Source: Mycobacterium sp. 1164966.3 | GTDB lineage: Bacteria > Actinomycetota > Actinomycetes > Mycobacteriales > Mycobacteriaceae | NCBI RefSeq assembly: GCF_001665395.1 | Contig: NZ_LZSG01000049.1 | Span: forward strand, 1-64,000 | Length of the DNA: 64,000 nt | Direction of reading: 5' to 3' | Program-made: the position numbers and the translations under genes | Notes under the pieces: model-generated | What the model was told of the DNA's origin: nothing | What the model saw: only the letters and a program-made list of their open reading frames with translations | The model's database searches: none | Part shown: piece after piece, positions 17,416 through 25,028 of the stretch | Layout: each line of letters begins with the position of its first letter | Numbering within the stretch: the stretch's first letter is position 1

Positions 17416-18189
17416 GTGAAGGCCGCGCCGGAGCCCGTTGCGTCGCAAGCCGACATTAGCGCGGAGATCGCGTACATCGCAGCCGAATACCAACGCACCG
17501 GAATCGGTGAAGCCCAACCGCGGCTCGACTATCCGCCGTACCGCAGTAGCACGCTGCGACATCCGAAAAATCCGCTGTTGCTCCTCGACCCCGAGGAGGT
17601 CGAACGCTGGGCGCCGTGCTTCGGGTCGCAGGATGTCGACGCGCTCGACGCCGACCTGACGGCTGGCCATGCGGGCGAGCCGATCGGGGAGCGCATTATC
17701 GTGACCGGGCGGGTGCTCGACGGCTTGAGCAAGCCAGTAGCGGGCCAGCTGATCGAGATCTGGCAAGCCAACGCCGCCGGCCGCTACCACCATCAGCGCG
17801 ACCAGCACCCAGCTCCGCTCGACCCGAACTTCACCGGCGCCGGGCGTTGCCTGACCGGGCCGGACGGCAGCTATCGGTTCGTGACCGTCAAACCCGGTCC
17901 CTATCCGTGGCGCAACCACCACAACGCGTGGCGGCCGGCGCACGTCCACTTCTCAGTCTTCGGAACCGCTTTCACGCAACGCCTGGTCACCCAGATGTAC
18001 TTTCCCGGCGATCCGCTGTTCGACCTGGACCCGATCTTCCAATCGATCGTCGATCCGGTTGCGCGACAACGGTTGATCGCTGCGTACGACCATGATGTCA
18101 CCGAGCCCGAATACGCGACCGGCTACCGGTGGGACATCGTGCTGTCCGGCAGCTACCCGACTTGGACCGAAAGTCCGCGCAGTGGCTGA
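17416..18189 (+). CDS. pcaH: Protocatechuate 3,4-dioxygenase beta subunit
   Basis: A 257-aa intradiol dioxygenase subunit. The fold core is GRVLDGLSKPVAGQLIEIWQANAAGRYHH, with DGSYRFVTVKPGPYPW and WRPAHVHFSVFG. The AHVH histidines and upstream tyrosines fit the Fe(III) ligands (two Tyr, two His) that cleave protocatechuate to 3-carboxy-cis,cis-muconate. The GTG at 17416 is inferred, as no good ribosome site is visible; upstream ATG codons are possible. It overlaps pcaG by 8 nt. Confidence 0.85.
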   Translation: MKAAPEPVASQADISAEIAYIAAEYQRTGIGEAQPRLDYPPYRSSTLRHPKNPLLLLDPEEVERWAPCFGSQDVDALDADLTAGHAGEPIGERIIVTGRVLDGLSKPVAGQLIEIWQANAAGRYHHQRDQHPAPLDPNFTGAGRCLTGPDGSYRFVTVKPGPYPWRNHHNAWRPAHVHFSVFGTAFTQRLVTQMYFPGDPLFDLDPIFQSIVDPVARQRLIAAYDHDVTEPEYATGYRWDIVLSGSYPTWTESPRSG

Positions 18190-18802
18190 ATTACTTTGCA
18201 CCCCAGGGCAAACGGTCGGACCGTTCTTCGGCGTGGCGTTGCCGTATCGGGGCGCCGGCTCGCTGGTCAGCGACGCGGACCCCGATGCCGTTCAGTTGTA
18301 CGGGACCGTTTACGACGGCGCGGGCCAGGGGGTTCCCGACGCACTGATCGAACTGTGGCAGCCCGACAGCGCCGGTCGCATTGTGCGACAAGCCGGTTCG
18401 CTGTGCCGTGACGGTGCCGGGTTTACCGGCTGGGGCCGCGCCGCCACCGACGCCGACGGCCGTTACGTCTTCACCACGGTGCGGCCAGGTGTGGCGAGCA
18501 GACGCAAAATCCCCCGTACGCTCGGCGTGTCGGGGGATTTTGCGTCTACTCGCCAGGGAGCGTTCTTTGCGATCGCGGTGTTCGCGCGGGGACTGCTGAA
18601 CCGGCTGTTCACCCGCGCCTACCTGCCAGACGTTGATCTGGATGCCGATCCGCTGTTGTCCACCCTCGACCCGGGCCGGCGCGCCACCCTGCTGTGCGTC
18701 GCCGAAAGCGGTTACCTTTTCGACATTCACCTGCAAGGCCCGAACGAGACGGTGTTCCTGGAGTTCCGCGACGACTCAGGCGATCCAGGCGAGCCGAGAT
18801 GA
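18182..18802 (+). CDS. pcaG: Protocatechuate 3,4-dioxygenase alpha subunit, with in-frame hairpin insertion
   Basis: A 206-aa intradiol dioxygenase subunit: TPGQTVGPFFGVALPY at the N-terminus, GVPDALIELWQPDSAGRI, then VFARGLLNRLFTRAYLPD near the C-terminus. The alpha subunit helps form the active site and partners PcaH. Codons 105-124 are exactly a 60-nt hairpin repeat, adding ASRRKIPRTLGVSGDFASTR between VRPGV and QGAFFAIAVFARG. Removing it leaves a normal family-like joint. The GTG start overlaps the pcaH end; the stop forms ATGA with pcaB. Confidence 0.85.
   Translation: MAELLCTPGQTVGPFFGVALPYRGAGSLVSDADPDAVQLYGTVYDGAGQGVPDALIELWQPDSAGRIVRQAGSLCRDGAGFTGWGRAATDADGRYVFTTVRPGVASRRKIPRTLGVSGDFASTRQGAFFAIAVFARGLLNRLFTRAYLPDVDLDADPLLSTLDPGRRATLLCVAESGYLFDIHLQGPNETVFLEFRDDSGDPGEPR
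18494..18553. repeat. 60-nt hairpin repeat, copy B, inside pcaG
   Basis: 22-nt arms (21 of 22 paired), 16-nt loop. The outer arm is GCGAGCAGACGCAAAA; the inner six bases TCCCCC pair with GGGGGA. It starts and ends on codon boundaries of pcaG and contains no stop in that frame. A CCAGG pentamer flanks it on both sides (18485 and 18553), which might be a target duplication or chance. Confidence 0.85.
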
Positions 18803-20025
18803 CGAACCTATTGTGGCCCGGAGACGATCGGGCAGGCCGTCTGATGACGGACCAGGCCTTGCTTCAGTCGATGGTCGCGGTCGAATCAGCCTGGCTGGGC
18901 GCGCTGGCCACCGCCGGTCTGGCGCCTGCCGACTGCGCCGGTGCCGATCTGTGGCATCTGCTGAGTAGGCGCGACTGCGAGCTGCTCGCGGTCACCGCGG
19001 AGGACGGCGGCAACCCGGTCATCGGCCTGGTGTCGCTGCTGCGTGAACGCGCCATGCCGGCGATCGCACCCTGGATTCACCGCGGACTTACCAGTCAGGA
19101 TGTACTGGACACCAGCCTGATGCTGGGCCTGCGGGACGTCGTCGATCGCGTGATATCCATTCTTGCGGAACAGATTTCGACGCTGTCCGCACTGGTGTCG
19201 ACCCACCGGACCACGCCCATGGTGGCCCGCACACTGAGTCAGCATGCCGCCCCCACCACGTTCGGCGCCAAGGCCGCCGGCTGGCTCGACGGTGTCGTCG
19301 ACGCCTATCGGCAGATGAATGCGCTGGCCATTCCGGCGCAGCTGGGCGGTGCTGTTGGAATCTGGTCTGCGACCACCGAATTGGCCGCATTGCTGACCGG
19401 CGCTGCCAACCCGGCGGCGGTCGCTGAGCACGTCGCCCGAAGTGCTGCGGCCACTTTGGGATTGGACTTCCGGGCACCGTGGCACACCACCCGGAACCCA
19501 ATCACCACGGCCGCCGACGCGCTCGTCGGGTGCACCGACTGCTGGGGCCGTATCGCCTCGGACGTCGTCACCCTGGCCCGTCCGGAGATCGCCGAGTTGA
19601 GCGAGCCCGCCACCGAGAAGCGCGGCGGCTCGTCGTCGATGCCACACAAGCGTAATCCGGTGCTGTCCATACTGATTCGCCGAGCTGCCATCTCGGCGCC
19701 ACACCTGGCCGCGATCCTGCACAGCGCCGCGGCGCTGGCGCACGATGAACGCCCAGACGGCTCCTGGCACGCCGAATGGGACACCCTGCGCGTGTTGGCC
19801 CGGCGCACCGTGGTGGCGGGCTCTCAGTGCGCCGAACTCCTGGGCGGCCTGCAGGTGCACACCGACAAGATGGCCGAAAATCTCAGCGGCAGTGATGTTC
19901 TCGGCGAGCAGCGCGCCATTGCTGACCTCGCTGACAGCGCGCCGTCGCCAACGTATTTCGGTGCCGTCGATCGTCTGATCGACGAGAGCCTGCAGGGCGC
20001 ACGGCGCGCCCTCGGCGGTCGCTAA
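18799..20025 (+). CDS. pcaB: 3-carboxy-cis,cis-muconate cycloisomerase
   Basis: A 408-aa member of the fumarase/aspartase superfamily. The signature GGSSSMPHKRNP and the TSQDVLDTSLMLGLRD region are clear. It lactonises 3-carboxymuconate, the product of PcaHG, to gamma-carboxymuconolactone. It is coupled to pcaG by an ATGA overlap. The next enzymes (pcaC, pcaD, pcaIJ, pcaF) are not in the window. Its stop overlaps the cyclase gene end by 4 nt in convergent orientation. Confidence 0.9.
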   Translation: MTNLLWPGDDRAGRLMTDQALLQSMVAVESAWLGALATAGLAPADCAGADLWHLLSRRDCELLAVTAEDGGNPVIGLVSLLRERAMPAIAPWIHRGLTSQDVLDTSLMLGLRDVVDRVISILAEQISTLSALVSTHRTTPMVARTLSQHAAPTTFGAKAAGWLDGVVDAYRQMNALAIPAQLGGAVGIWSATTELAALLTGAANPAAVAEHVARSAAATLGLDFRAPWHTTRNPITTAADALVGCTDCWGRIASDVVTLARPEIAELSEPATEKRGGSSSMPHKRNPVLSILIRRAAISAPHLAAILHSAAALAHDERPDGSWHAEWDTLRVLARRTVVAGSQCAELLGGLQVHTDKMAENLSGSDVLGEQRAIADLADSAPSPTYFGAVDRLIDESLQGARRALGGR

Positions 20026-21596
20026 CGATCGATCTTGCTCAGGACTTCCGTTCTGACAGAAGCGATCTTGTCGCCCAGCACCTCGTAGACCTGCAGCGGC
20101 TCCGCCTTGCCCTTGACCTGCATCCGCGGCAGCTCGCGCACCGTGAAGACCTTGCCGGTGGCCTCGTAACACTCCTGGGTGATCAGGACGTTGGTTCTCA
20201 TCTTCTGATTCAGCGACTCCACCCGGTTCGCCACGTTCACGGTGTCGCCGATCACGGTGTACTCCATCTTGCGGTCCGACCCGATGTTGCCGGCGATCAG
20301 TGTGCCGGTGTGCAAGCCGACCCCGACGTCCACCTCGACGCCGCCCTGCCGTCGCTGCTGGGCGTTGAAGCGCGAGACCTCCTCGATCATCCGGAGCGCC
20401 GCGCGCACGGCGCGAGCGGCATCGTCGGGCTTGGGCACCGGCGCACCGAAAACGGCCATCACGGAATCGCCGATGAACTTGTCCACAATGCCGCCCTCGT
20501 CGAAGACGATGTCGACCATGCGCTGCAGGTAGTCGTTCAGGAAGCCGACCACCTCCTCGGGAAGCAGTCTCTCGCTGATCGAGGTGAAACCGCGGATGTC
20601 GCTGAAAAGCACTGTCGCGGTGAGCTTTGCGCTCAGGCGGCCGCCGTCCTTGATGTTCAGCGCCGCCCGCACGACGTCGGCCGGCACGTACTTCTGGAAG
20701 ATCTGACGCACCCGCTTCTCGGCCTCACGCGACTCGGCGACCTCGTCGAACAGCCGGGCGTTCTCCATGGCTATCGCCGCCTGATCGGCGAAGGCGTGCA
20801 ACAGGTTCTGCGATTCTTCGTTGAACTTCGTCTCGGTGAACTTGCTGTCCACGTACAGCGCGCCCAGGATGCGCTCCTTCAGCCGCAGCGGCACACAGAT
20901 GAGCGAGCGCACCTCCAAAGCCATGATCGATCTCGAGCCACGCAGCGAGGTCTGCGCATCCGTGGTCAACACCGGCTCGCCGGTATCCGTCACGCTGTCG
21001 AGGACCGAGCGCGAGATGAGCTTCGAGGGATCCTCGATGTCGGTCCGGTCGCGATTGCGGGCGACCTTGAAGTCGAGTTCCCCGTCCTGCACCAGGATCA
21101 GGAAGCCGCGTTCGGCTTTCATCAGCTGGACACCCTTGTCGACGATCGTTTCCAGGACTTTCGACATGTCCAGTTCGCTGTTGAGGGCCTTGGTGGTTTC
21201 GATGAGCGCCGTGATGTCACGCAGCTTCTGGCTGGTGATCCGCTGAGATTCCTTGCTCTCGGCCAGCGCGGCTTTGGAAGTGGGGGCCGTGGGTGCCTCG
21301 CCGCCCGAGCCCTCGTCGGGCACGAAGTAGAGCACGGTCGAAGCCAGCTGGATGCGGTCGCCGGCGCGCAGTGTGTGCTCGGTGACGGCCAGGTTGTTCA
21401 CGTACGACCCGTTGAAGCTGCCGAGGTCGCGCAGCAGCCAGTGCCGACCGCTGCGGCGGAACTCGCAATGGCGTCGGGAAAGTCCCGGATCGTCCAGCCA
21501 AAGCGTGTTGTCCGGCGCGCGGCCGACAGTGGTCGTGCGGTCACTCAGCACGACGACGTCATCCTGGTCTTCGCGCAGGACGATCAGTTTGGCCAA
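20022..21596 (-). CDS. FHA-GAF-class III nucleotide cyclase
   Basis: A 524-aa signalling protein. The N-terminal FHA domain (VGRAPDNTLWLDDPGLSRRHCEF, GSFNGSYVNN) binds phosphothreonine. A GAF domain follows (LMKAERGFLILVQDGELDF ... FADQAAIAMENARLF). The C-terminal class III cyclase has FSDIRGFTS and DKFIGDSVMAVFG with both metal Asp, and TVIGDTVNVANRVES with the catalytic Asn and Arg. The purine-specifying pair reads Lys/Thr, as in some cyanobacterial adenylyl cyclases. A TTG at 21596 with AGGA upstream is preferred; an ATG lies 30 codons earlier. Likely cytosolic and linked to a Ser/Thr kinase. Confidence 0.85.
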   Translation of the reverse strand: MAKLIVLREDQDDVVVLSDRTTTVGRAPDNTLWLDDPGLSRRHCEFRRSGRHWLLRDLGSFNGSYVNNLAVTEHTLRAGDRIQLASTVLYFVPDEGSGGEAPTAPTSKAALAESKESQRITSQKLRDITALIETTKALNSELDMSKVLETIVDKGVQLMKAERGFLILVQDGELDFKVARNRDRTDIEDPSKLISRSVLDSVTDTGEPVLTTDAQTSLRGSRSIMALEVRSLICVPLRLKERILGALYVDSKFTETKFNEESQNLLHAFADQAAIAMENARLFDEVAESREAEKRVRQIFQKYVPADVVRAALNIKDGGRLSAKLTATVLFSDIRGFTSISERLLPEEVVGFLNDYLQRMVDIVFDEGGIVDKFIGDSVMAVFGAPVPKPDDAARAVRAALRMIEEVSRFNAQQRRQGGVEVDVGVGLHTGTLIAGNIGSDRKMEYTVIGDTVNVANRVESLNQKMRTNVLITQECYEATGKVFTVRELPRMQVKGKAEPLQVYEVLGDKIASVRTEVLSKIDR

Positions 21597-21718
21597 GAGA
21601 GTCCTGCGGGTCCTTCGGGCATGAACTGAGATTAGAGCGTGTGCGACAACCCTGTTGGGCATTCCCGCGTCACTCGCACGTCCCACACGTTCGACGCGCC
21701 CGTAAGTTCGCCTCGTCG

Positions 21719-22531
21719 TTAGGCCGGCTTGCGGGCCACGATAGCCACGGCCGCCAGGCGCTCGCGGTGTTTACGGAACGTGCGGCGCATCGCGAGTACC
21801 CGCTTACGGGCGTCCCGATGAACGAGCAGATTCCGGGCGAACCGCAAGGCACCGAACAGGCCTTCGTCGGCGATCACCCGCCGCGGCTCCAGCAGCGCCA
21901 TCGGCGTGGTGGCGACGTGGTCTACCACCAAGCCGTGGCCGGCCAACAACTGCGACCATTCCGCAACCGTGAGGGGACGCGCGTTGACCTTGATCGTGCG
22001 GGCCAGCGACTGCCGGATCTCGGTGCTTACTTCCTCGGGAACATCGTCGGGCGTCAACGCCAGTTCGTGGATCGCGTAACGGCCGCGCGGGCGCAGCACC
22101 CGGGCCGCCTCGGCGACGATGGCGTGTTTGGTCGCGTCGCCCTGCATGGTCAGCATCGCCTCGCCGATCACGACGTCGGAGCTGGCATCGGGCAACCCGG
22201 TATCGGCCGCGTCCGCGACCCGGACCTCGCCGTGTCCCGCGACGACATTGCGAACCAAGTTGGCCGCATCGGGGTCGGCTTCCGCGCCGAGGTACGACCG
22301 CGGCCCGCGGGACAGAATCTCGGTTGCCGTGCGGCCCAGGCCCGGGGCCAGCTCCACCACGTCGGCATCGCCAACCTCGGCACGCGCCAGCAGGGTGCGG
22401 GTGAGTTCGACGCCGCCGGGACGCAGCACCCGCTTGCCCAGGCGAGCCAGCAGCCAGTGCCCCTGCACGTTTTCGTCGGCACGATTCGAAGACGGCAGGG
22501 GCGGGCGCGGTTCATCTCGCTGGGTGGGCAT
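21719..22531 (-). CDS. SAM-dependent methyltransferase (class I)
   Basis: A 270-aa methyltransferase. Motif I is VVELAPGLGRTATEIL, with YLGAEADP as the acidic loop after strand 2 and VIGEAMLTMQ / RVLRPRGRYAIHELAL as later motifs. The start at MPTQRDE overlaps the stop of the upstream cupin gene by one base (TGATG), so the two are cotranscribed. Substrate unknown; association with a redox cluster gives no direct clue. Confidence 0.8.
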   Translation of the reverse strand: MPTQRDEPRPPLPSSNRADENVQGHWLLARLGKRVLRPGGVELTRTLLARAEVGDADVVELAPGLGRTATEILSRGPRSYLGAEADPDAANLVRNVVAGHGEVRVADAADTGLPDASSDVVIGEAMLTMQGDATKHAIVAEAARVLRPRGRYAIHELALTPDDVPEEVSTEIRQSLARTIKVNARPLTVAEWSQLLAGHGLVVDHVATTPMALLEPRRVIADEGLFGALRFARNLLVHRDARKRVLAMRRTFRKHRERLAAVAIVARKPA

Positions 22532-23145
22532 CAGACCGCCTGTCGCGCTTCGGGTTTCGCGGGCTCCAGGACGAGCGCCTGGCGCCGGTGGTGCACGGTG
22601 AGGTATCGCAACCCGTCGGGACCGGCGTAGAACTGCCGGCGCGAACCTCGCGGCAACCACACCAAGGCGCCGGGGGACAGCTCGATAGTGCTCATTTCGG
22701 TAGTGAGTGTGCCATTGCCGGACAACACGTGAATCAACACATCGAGGTTGGGTCCGGAGTGTGCGGCGATGCTGCCCGCGGGAGGCAACGCGATGATGTT
22801 CGAATCCAGATCGCGGTCACGTGCCTGCAGCTTCCACACCGCACCGGTAGCGTCCGGCTCGGCCCTGAACTCATGCGTGTCGGCCACGACACGCGGCAAC
22901 GGGGTCGAGGCGAGCTTGGTGATGCGGATTCGCCACACCTCGGGTCCCTTGTCGAGGTACTCCCAGCCGTAGCTGCCAGGGTGATCGGCATCGAACTCGT
23001 CCCGCAGGTGCCTGGGATCGTGGTTGTTCACCAGCACGAACGACTCGCCGGCCGACAGCGCCGAATAGGTGGCGAAGATTGTCGGGTGCTTGTCGGGCTT
23101 ACGCAGCTGCCGGACGTCGAGCTCTTGAAGTTCCCTGTCTGCCAC
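22531..23145 (-). CDS. DUF2249 domain fused to a cupin
   Basis: A 204-aa protein. The N-terminal half (ELDVRQLRKPDKHPTIFATYSALSAGESFVLVNNHDPRHL) is a DUF2249 domain, often found with hemerythrin-like and NO-response proteins. The C-terminal half is a cupin (LIHVLSGNGTLTTEMSTIELSPGALVWLP). The GTG at 23145 follows a good CAGGAGAAGCT site. It is divergent from fdxA across a TTTACA-N10-TGTAAA palindrome and may be controlled by the same regulator. Stop overlaps the methyltransferase start. Confidence 0.78.
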   Translation of the reverse strand: MADRELQELDVRQLRKPDKHPTIFATYSALSAGESFVLVNNHDPRHLRDEFDADHPGSYGWEYLDKGPEVWRIRITKLASTPLPRVVADTHEFRAEPDATGAVWKLQARDRDLDSNIIALPPAGSIAAHSGPNLDVLIHVLSGNGTLTTEMSTIELSPGALVWLPRGSRRQFYAGPDGLRYLTVHHRRQALVLEPAKPEARQAV

Positions 23146-23161
23146 AGCTTCTCCTGTAGTA

Positions 23162-23183
23162 TTTACAATATGGTTTGTGTAAA
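23162..23183. promoter_or_regulatory. TTTACA-N10-TGTAAA palindrome, divergent promoter
   Basis: An AT-rich inverted repeat TTTACA (23162) / TGTAAA (23178) sits between the divergent DUF2249-cupin and fdxA genes, 9 nt before the fdxA ATG. The position fits an operator for the SufR-like regulator encoded in the fdxA operon. Confidence 0.5.
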
Positions 23184-23192
23184 CTCTAGCCC

Positions 23193-23549
23193 ATGACGTA
23201 CGTGATCGGAAAGCCGTGCATCGACGTGATGGACCGGGCCTGCGTGGACGAATGCCCGGTTGATTGCATCTACGAAGGCGGCCGAGCGCTCTACATCCAT
23301 CCGGACGAATGTGTGGACTGTGGCGCATGTGAACCCGTGTGCCCGGTCGATGCGATTTACTACGAAGACGACCTGCCCGAGGAGTTGCAACCCTATCTGG
23401 CCGACAACGCAGCGTTTTTCGCCGAGACACTGCCGGGTAGGGAGGCGCCACTGGGCTCTCCGGGCGGGGCCGCGAAGGTTGGGCCACTAGGTGTCGACAC
23501 GCCCCTGGTAGCCGCCCAGCCGAGCGGGGACGACGCACGAGGAGCGTGA
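23193..23549 (+). CDS. fdxA: 7Fe ferredoxin, FdxA type
   Basis: A 118-aa ferredoxin. The cluster motifs are CVDECPVDCIYEGG and CVDCGACEPVCPVDAIYYEDDLP, with the longer tail (DNAAFFAETLPGR ... PLGSPGGAAKVGPLGVDTPLVAA) characteristic of mycobacterial FdxA, a hypoxia/NO-inducible ferredoxin in M. tuberculosis. It should carry low-potential electrons. The stop overlaps the start of the SufR-like regulator gene (GTGA), so the two are cotranscribed. Confidence 0.88.
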   Translation: MTYVIGKPCIDVMDRACVDECPVDCIYEGGRALYIHPDECVDCGACEPVCPVDAIYYEDDLPEELQPYLADNAAFFAETLPGREAPLGSPGGAAKVGPLGVDTPLVAAQPSGDDARGA

Positions 23550-24220
23550 GCGAAATTAGGCCGAACGAAGAGAACGCGGGCCGTCGCCGCGCCGTGCTGC
23601 GGACGTTGCGGGCAGCGACCGTCCCGATGACGATCATCGAGATCGCCGAGGTGCTCGGTGTGCATCCCAACACCGTGCGCTTCCACCTCGACAGCCTGGT
23701 CGGCGACGGGCAGGTGGAGCAGGTCGAGCCCGGCCGCAAGGGGCCGGGACGTCCGCCGCTGATGTTCCAGGCGGTCCGGCAGATGGACCGCGGCGGGACT
23801 CGGCATTACAAGCTGCTCGCCGAGATCCTCAGCATGGGCCTGGGCGCCGACGAAGACCCGAGCGCCAAGGCGCTGGCGGCGGGGCGGGCCTGGGGACAGA
23901 AGGTCGAAACGGGAGAGGACGCTGTAGAACCCGTCGCGAGCGCCGACGAATCGATCGATCGCCTGGTGGACGTGCTCGACGAGCTGGGGTTCGCTCCCGA
24001 GCTGCGTACGTCCGAGGGAGAGCAGCAAGTCGGCCTGCGGCACTGTCCATTCCTGGAACTGGCCGAAACCGGAAGCAAGGTCGTTTGCCCGGTCCACCTC
24101 GGGCTCATGCAGGGTGCGTTGGAAACCTGGTCGGCGCCGGTCACCGTCGACCGGCTCGAACCGTTCGTCGAACCGGACCTGTGTCTGGCCCACCTCAAGT
24201 TGGTGGGTGCCGCCAAGTGA
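23546..24220 (+). CDS. SufR-like HTH regulator with Cys-x13-Cys
   Basis: A 224-aa regulator. The N-terminal winged helix is TIIEIAEVLGVHPNTVRFHLDSLVGDGQVEQVE, followed by a basic GRPPLMFQ wing. The C-terminal half has HCPFLELAETGSKVVCPVH with Cys spaced by 13 residues and a further Cys in DLCLAH, a pattern like the Fe-S cluster site of SufR-type repressors. It could sense Fe-S status, NO or oxidants. It overlaps fdxA upstream and the small membrane protein gene downstream. Confidence 0.75.
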   Translation: MSEIRPNEENAGRRRAVLRTLRAATVPMTIIEIAEVLGVHPNTVRFHLDSLVGDGQVEQVEPGRKGPGRPPLMFQAVRQMDRGGTRHYKLLAEILSMGLGADEDPSAKALAAGRAWGQKVETGEDAVEPVASADESIDRLVDVLDELGFAPELRTSEGEQQVGLRHCPFLELAETGSKVVCPVHLGLMQGALETWSAPVTVDRLEPFVEPDLCLAHLKLVGAAK

Positions 24221-24651
24221 CCAGCCACACGGCTGGAACCAGCACTGCCATAGCGGTCACCTATGTTTGGCTCGGCATGGTGCTGGCCATCTCCTTCCTG
24301 GAAGCGCCGCTGAAGTTCCGGGCGCCGAATGTGACCCTGCAAATCGGGCTGAGCATCGGTCGTCTGGTCTTTCGTGCGCTCAACACTGTGGAAGTCGCGT
24401 TCGCCCTGATCATTCTGGCGATTGTGGCGGCCGGCCCGACGCCGGTGCGGATCACCGTCGCATTCGCCGTCGCGTTTGTCGCGCTGGCCGTCCAGCTGAT
24501 CGTTATACGTCCCCGATTGACCCGTCGCTCCGACCAGGTCCTCGCCGGTTCGGAAGGGCCTCGGTCCCGCGGCCACTGGGCATATGTGGGGTTGGAGGCG
24601 GTCAAGGTCGTCGCGTTGCTCGCGGCGGGGATACTGCTACTGACCGGCTGA
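24217..24651 (+). CDS. Four-helix membrane protein, unknown function
   Basis: A 144-aa protein with four hydrophobic helices (TAIAVTYVWLGMVLAISFLEAP, AFALIILAIVAAGPTPV, IRITVAFAVAFVALAVQLIV, VGLEAVKVVALLAAGILLLTG). No family function is recognised. Start GTG overlaps the regulator stop (GTGA), so it belongs to the fdxA operon. Confidence 0.7.
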   Translation: MTSHTAGTSTAIAVTYVWLGMVLAISFLEAPLKFRAPNVTLQIGLSIGRLVFRALNTVEVAFALIILAIVAAGPTPVRITVAFAVAFVALAVQLIVIRPRLTRRSDQVLAGSEGPRSRGHWAYVGLEAVKVVALLAAGILLLTG

Positions 24652-24680
24652 GAGACACAACGACTGAGAAGGATCGTCCG

Positions 24681-25028
24681 ATGGAATCGATTTCGTTGAC
24701 CGGCTTGGCGTCCGAAAAGCTGGCCGAGGCCCAGAAGTCACACAGTGGGCGGGCAGCGCACACGATCCACGGCGGTCACGCCCATGAACTTCGGCAGACG
24801 GTGCTGGCCCTGCTGGCCGGCCACGACCTTTCCGAACACGAGAGCCCGGGCGAGGCGACGCTGCAGGTGCTGCAGGGCCACGTGCAACTGACGGCCGGCG
24901 ACGACGCGTGGGACGGCAAAGCGGGCGATTATGTCGCGATCCCGGCCCAGCGGCACGCCCTGCACGCCGTCGAGGACTCGGTGGTCATCTTGACCGTGCT
25001 GAAGTCACAGCCCGGCGCCGCGCACTAG
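24681..25028 (+). CDS. Small cupin-domain protein
   Basis: A 115-aa single cupin. Motif 1 is HELRQTVLALLAGHDLSEHESPGEATLQVLQG; motif 2 is GDYVAIPAQRHALHAVED. His residues suggest one metal ion. Such proteins often act as stress or cupin-type sensors next to Fe-S and NO genes. An AGAAGGATCG site precedes the ATG. The gene follows the fdxA operon by 29 nt. Confidence 0.78.
   Translation: MESISLTGLASEKLAEAQKSHSGRAAHTIHGGHAHELRQTVLALLAGHDLSEHESPGEATLQVLQGHVQLTAGDDAWDGKAGDYVAIPAQRHALHAVEDSVVILTVLKSQPGAAH

Noticed and set aside
18485..18557. CCAGG pentamers flanking the hairpin in pcaG as a target-site duplication
   Set aside because: Not accepted as firm: the left copy is 4 nt away from the hairpin edge, five bases can match by chance, and the other copies do not show it.
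20310..21629. Plus-strand frame opposite the FHA-GAF-cyclase
   Set aside because: Antisense, low-complexity composition, and the cyclase has intact catalytic motifs.
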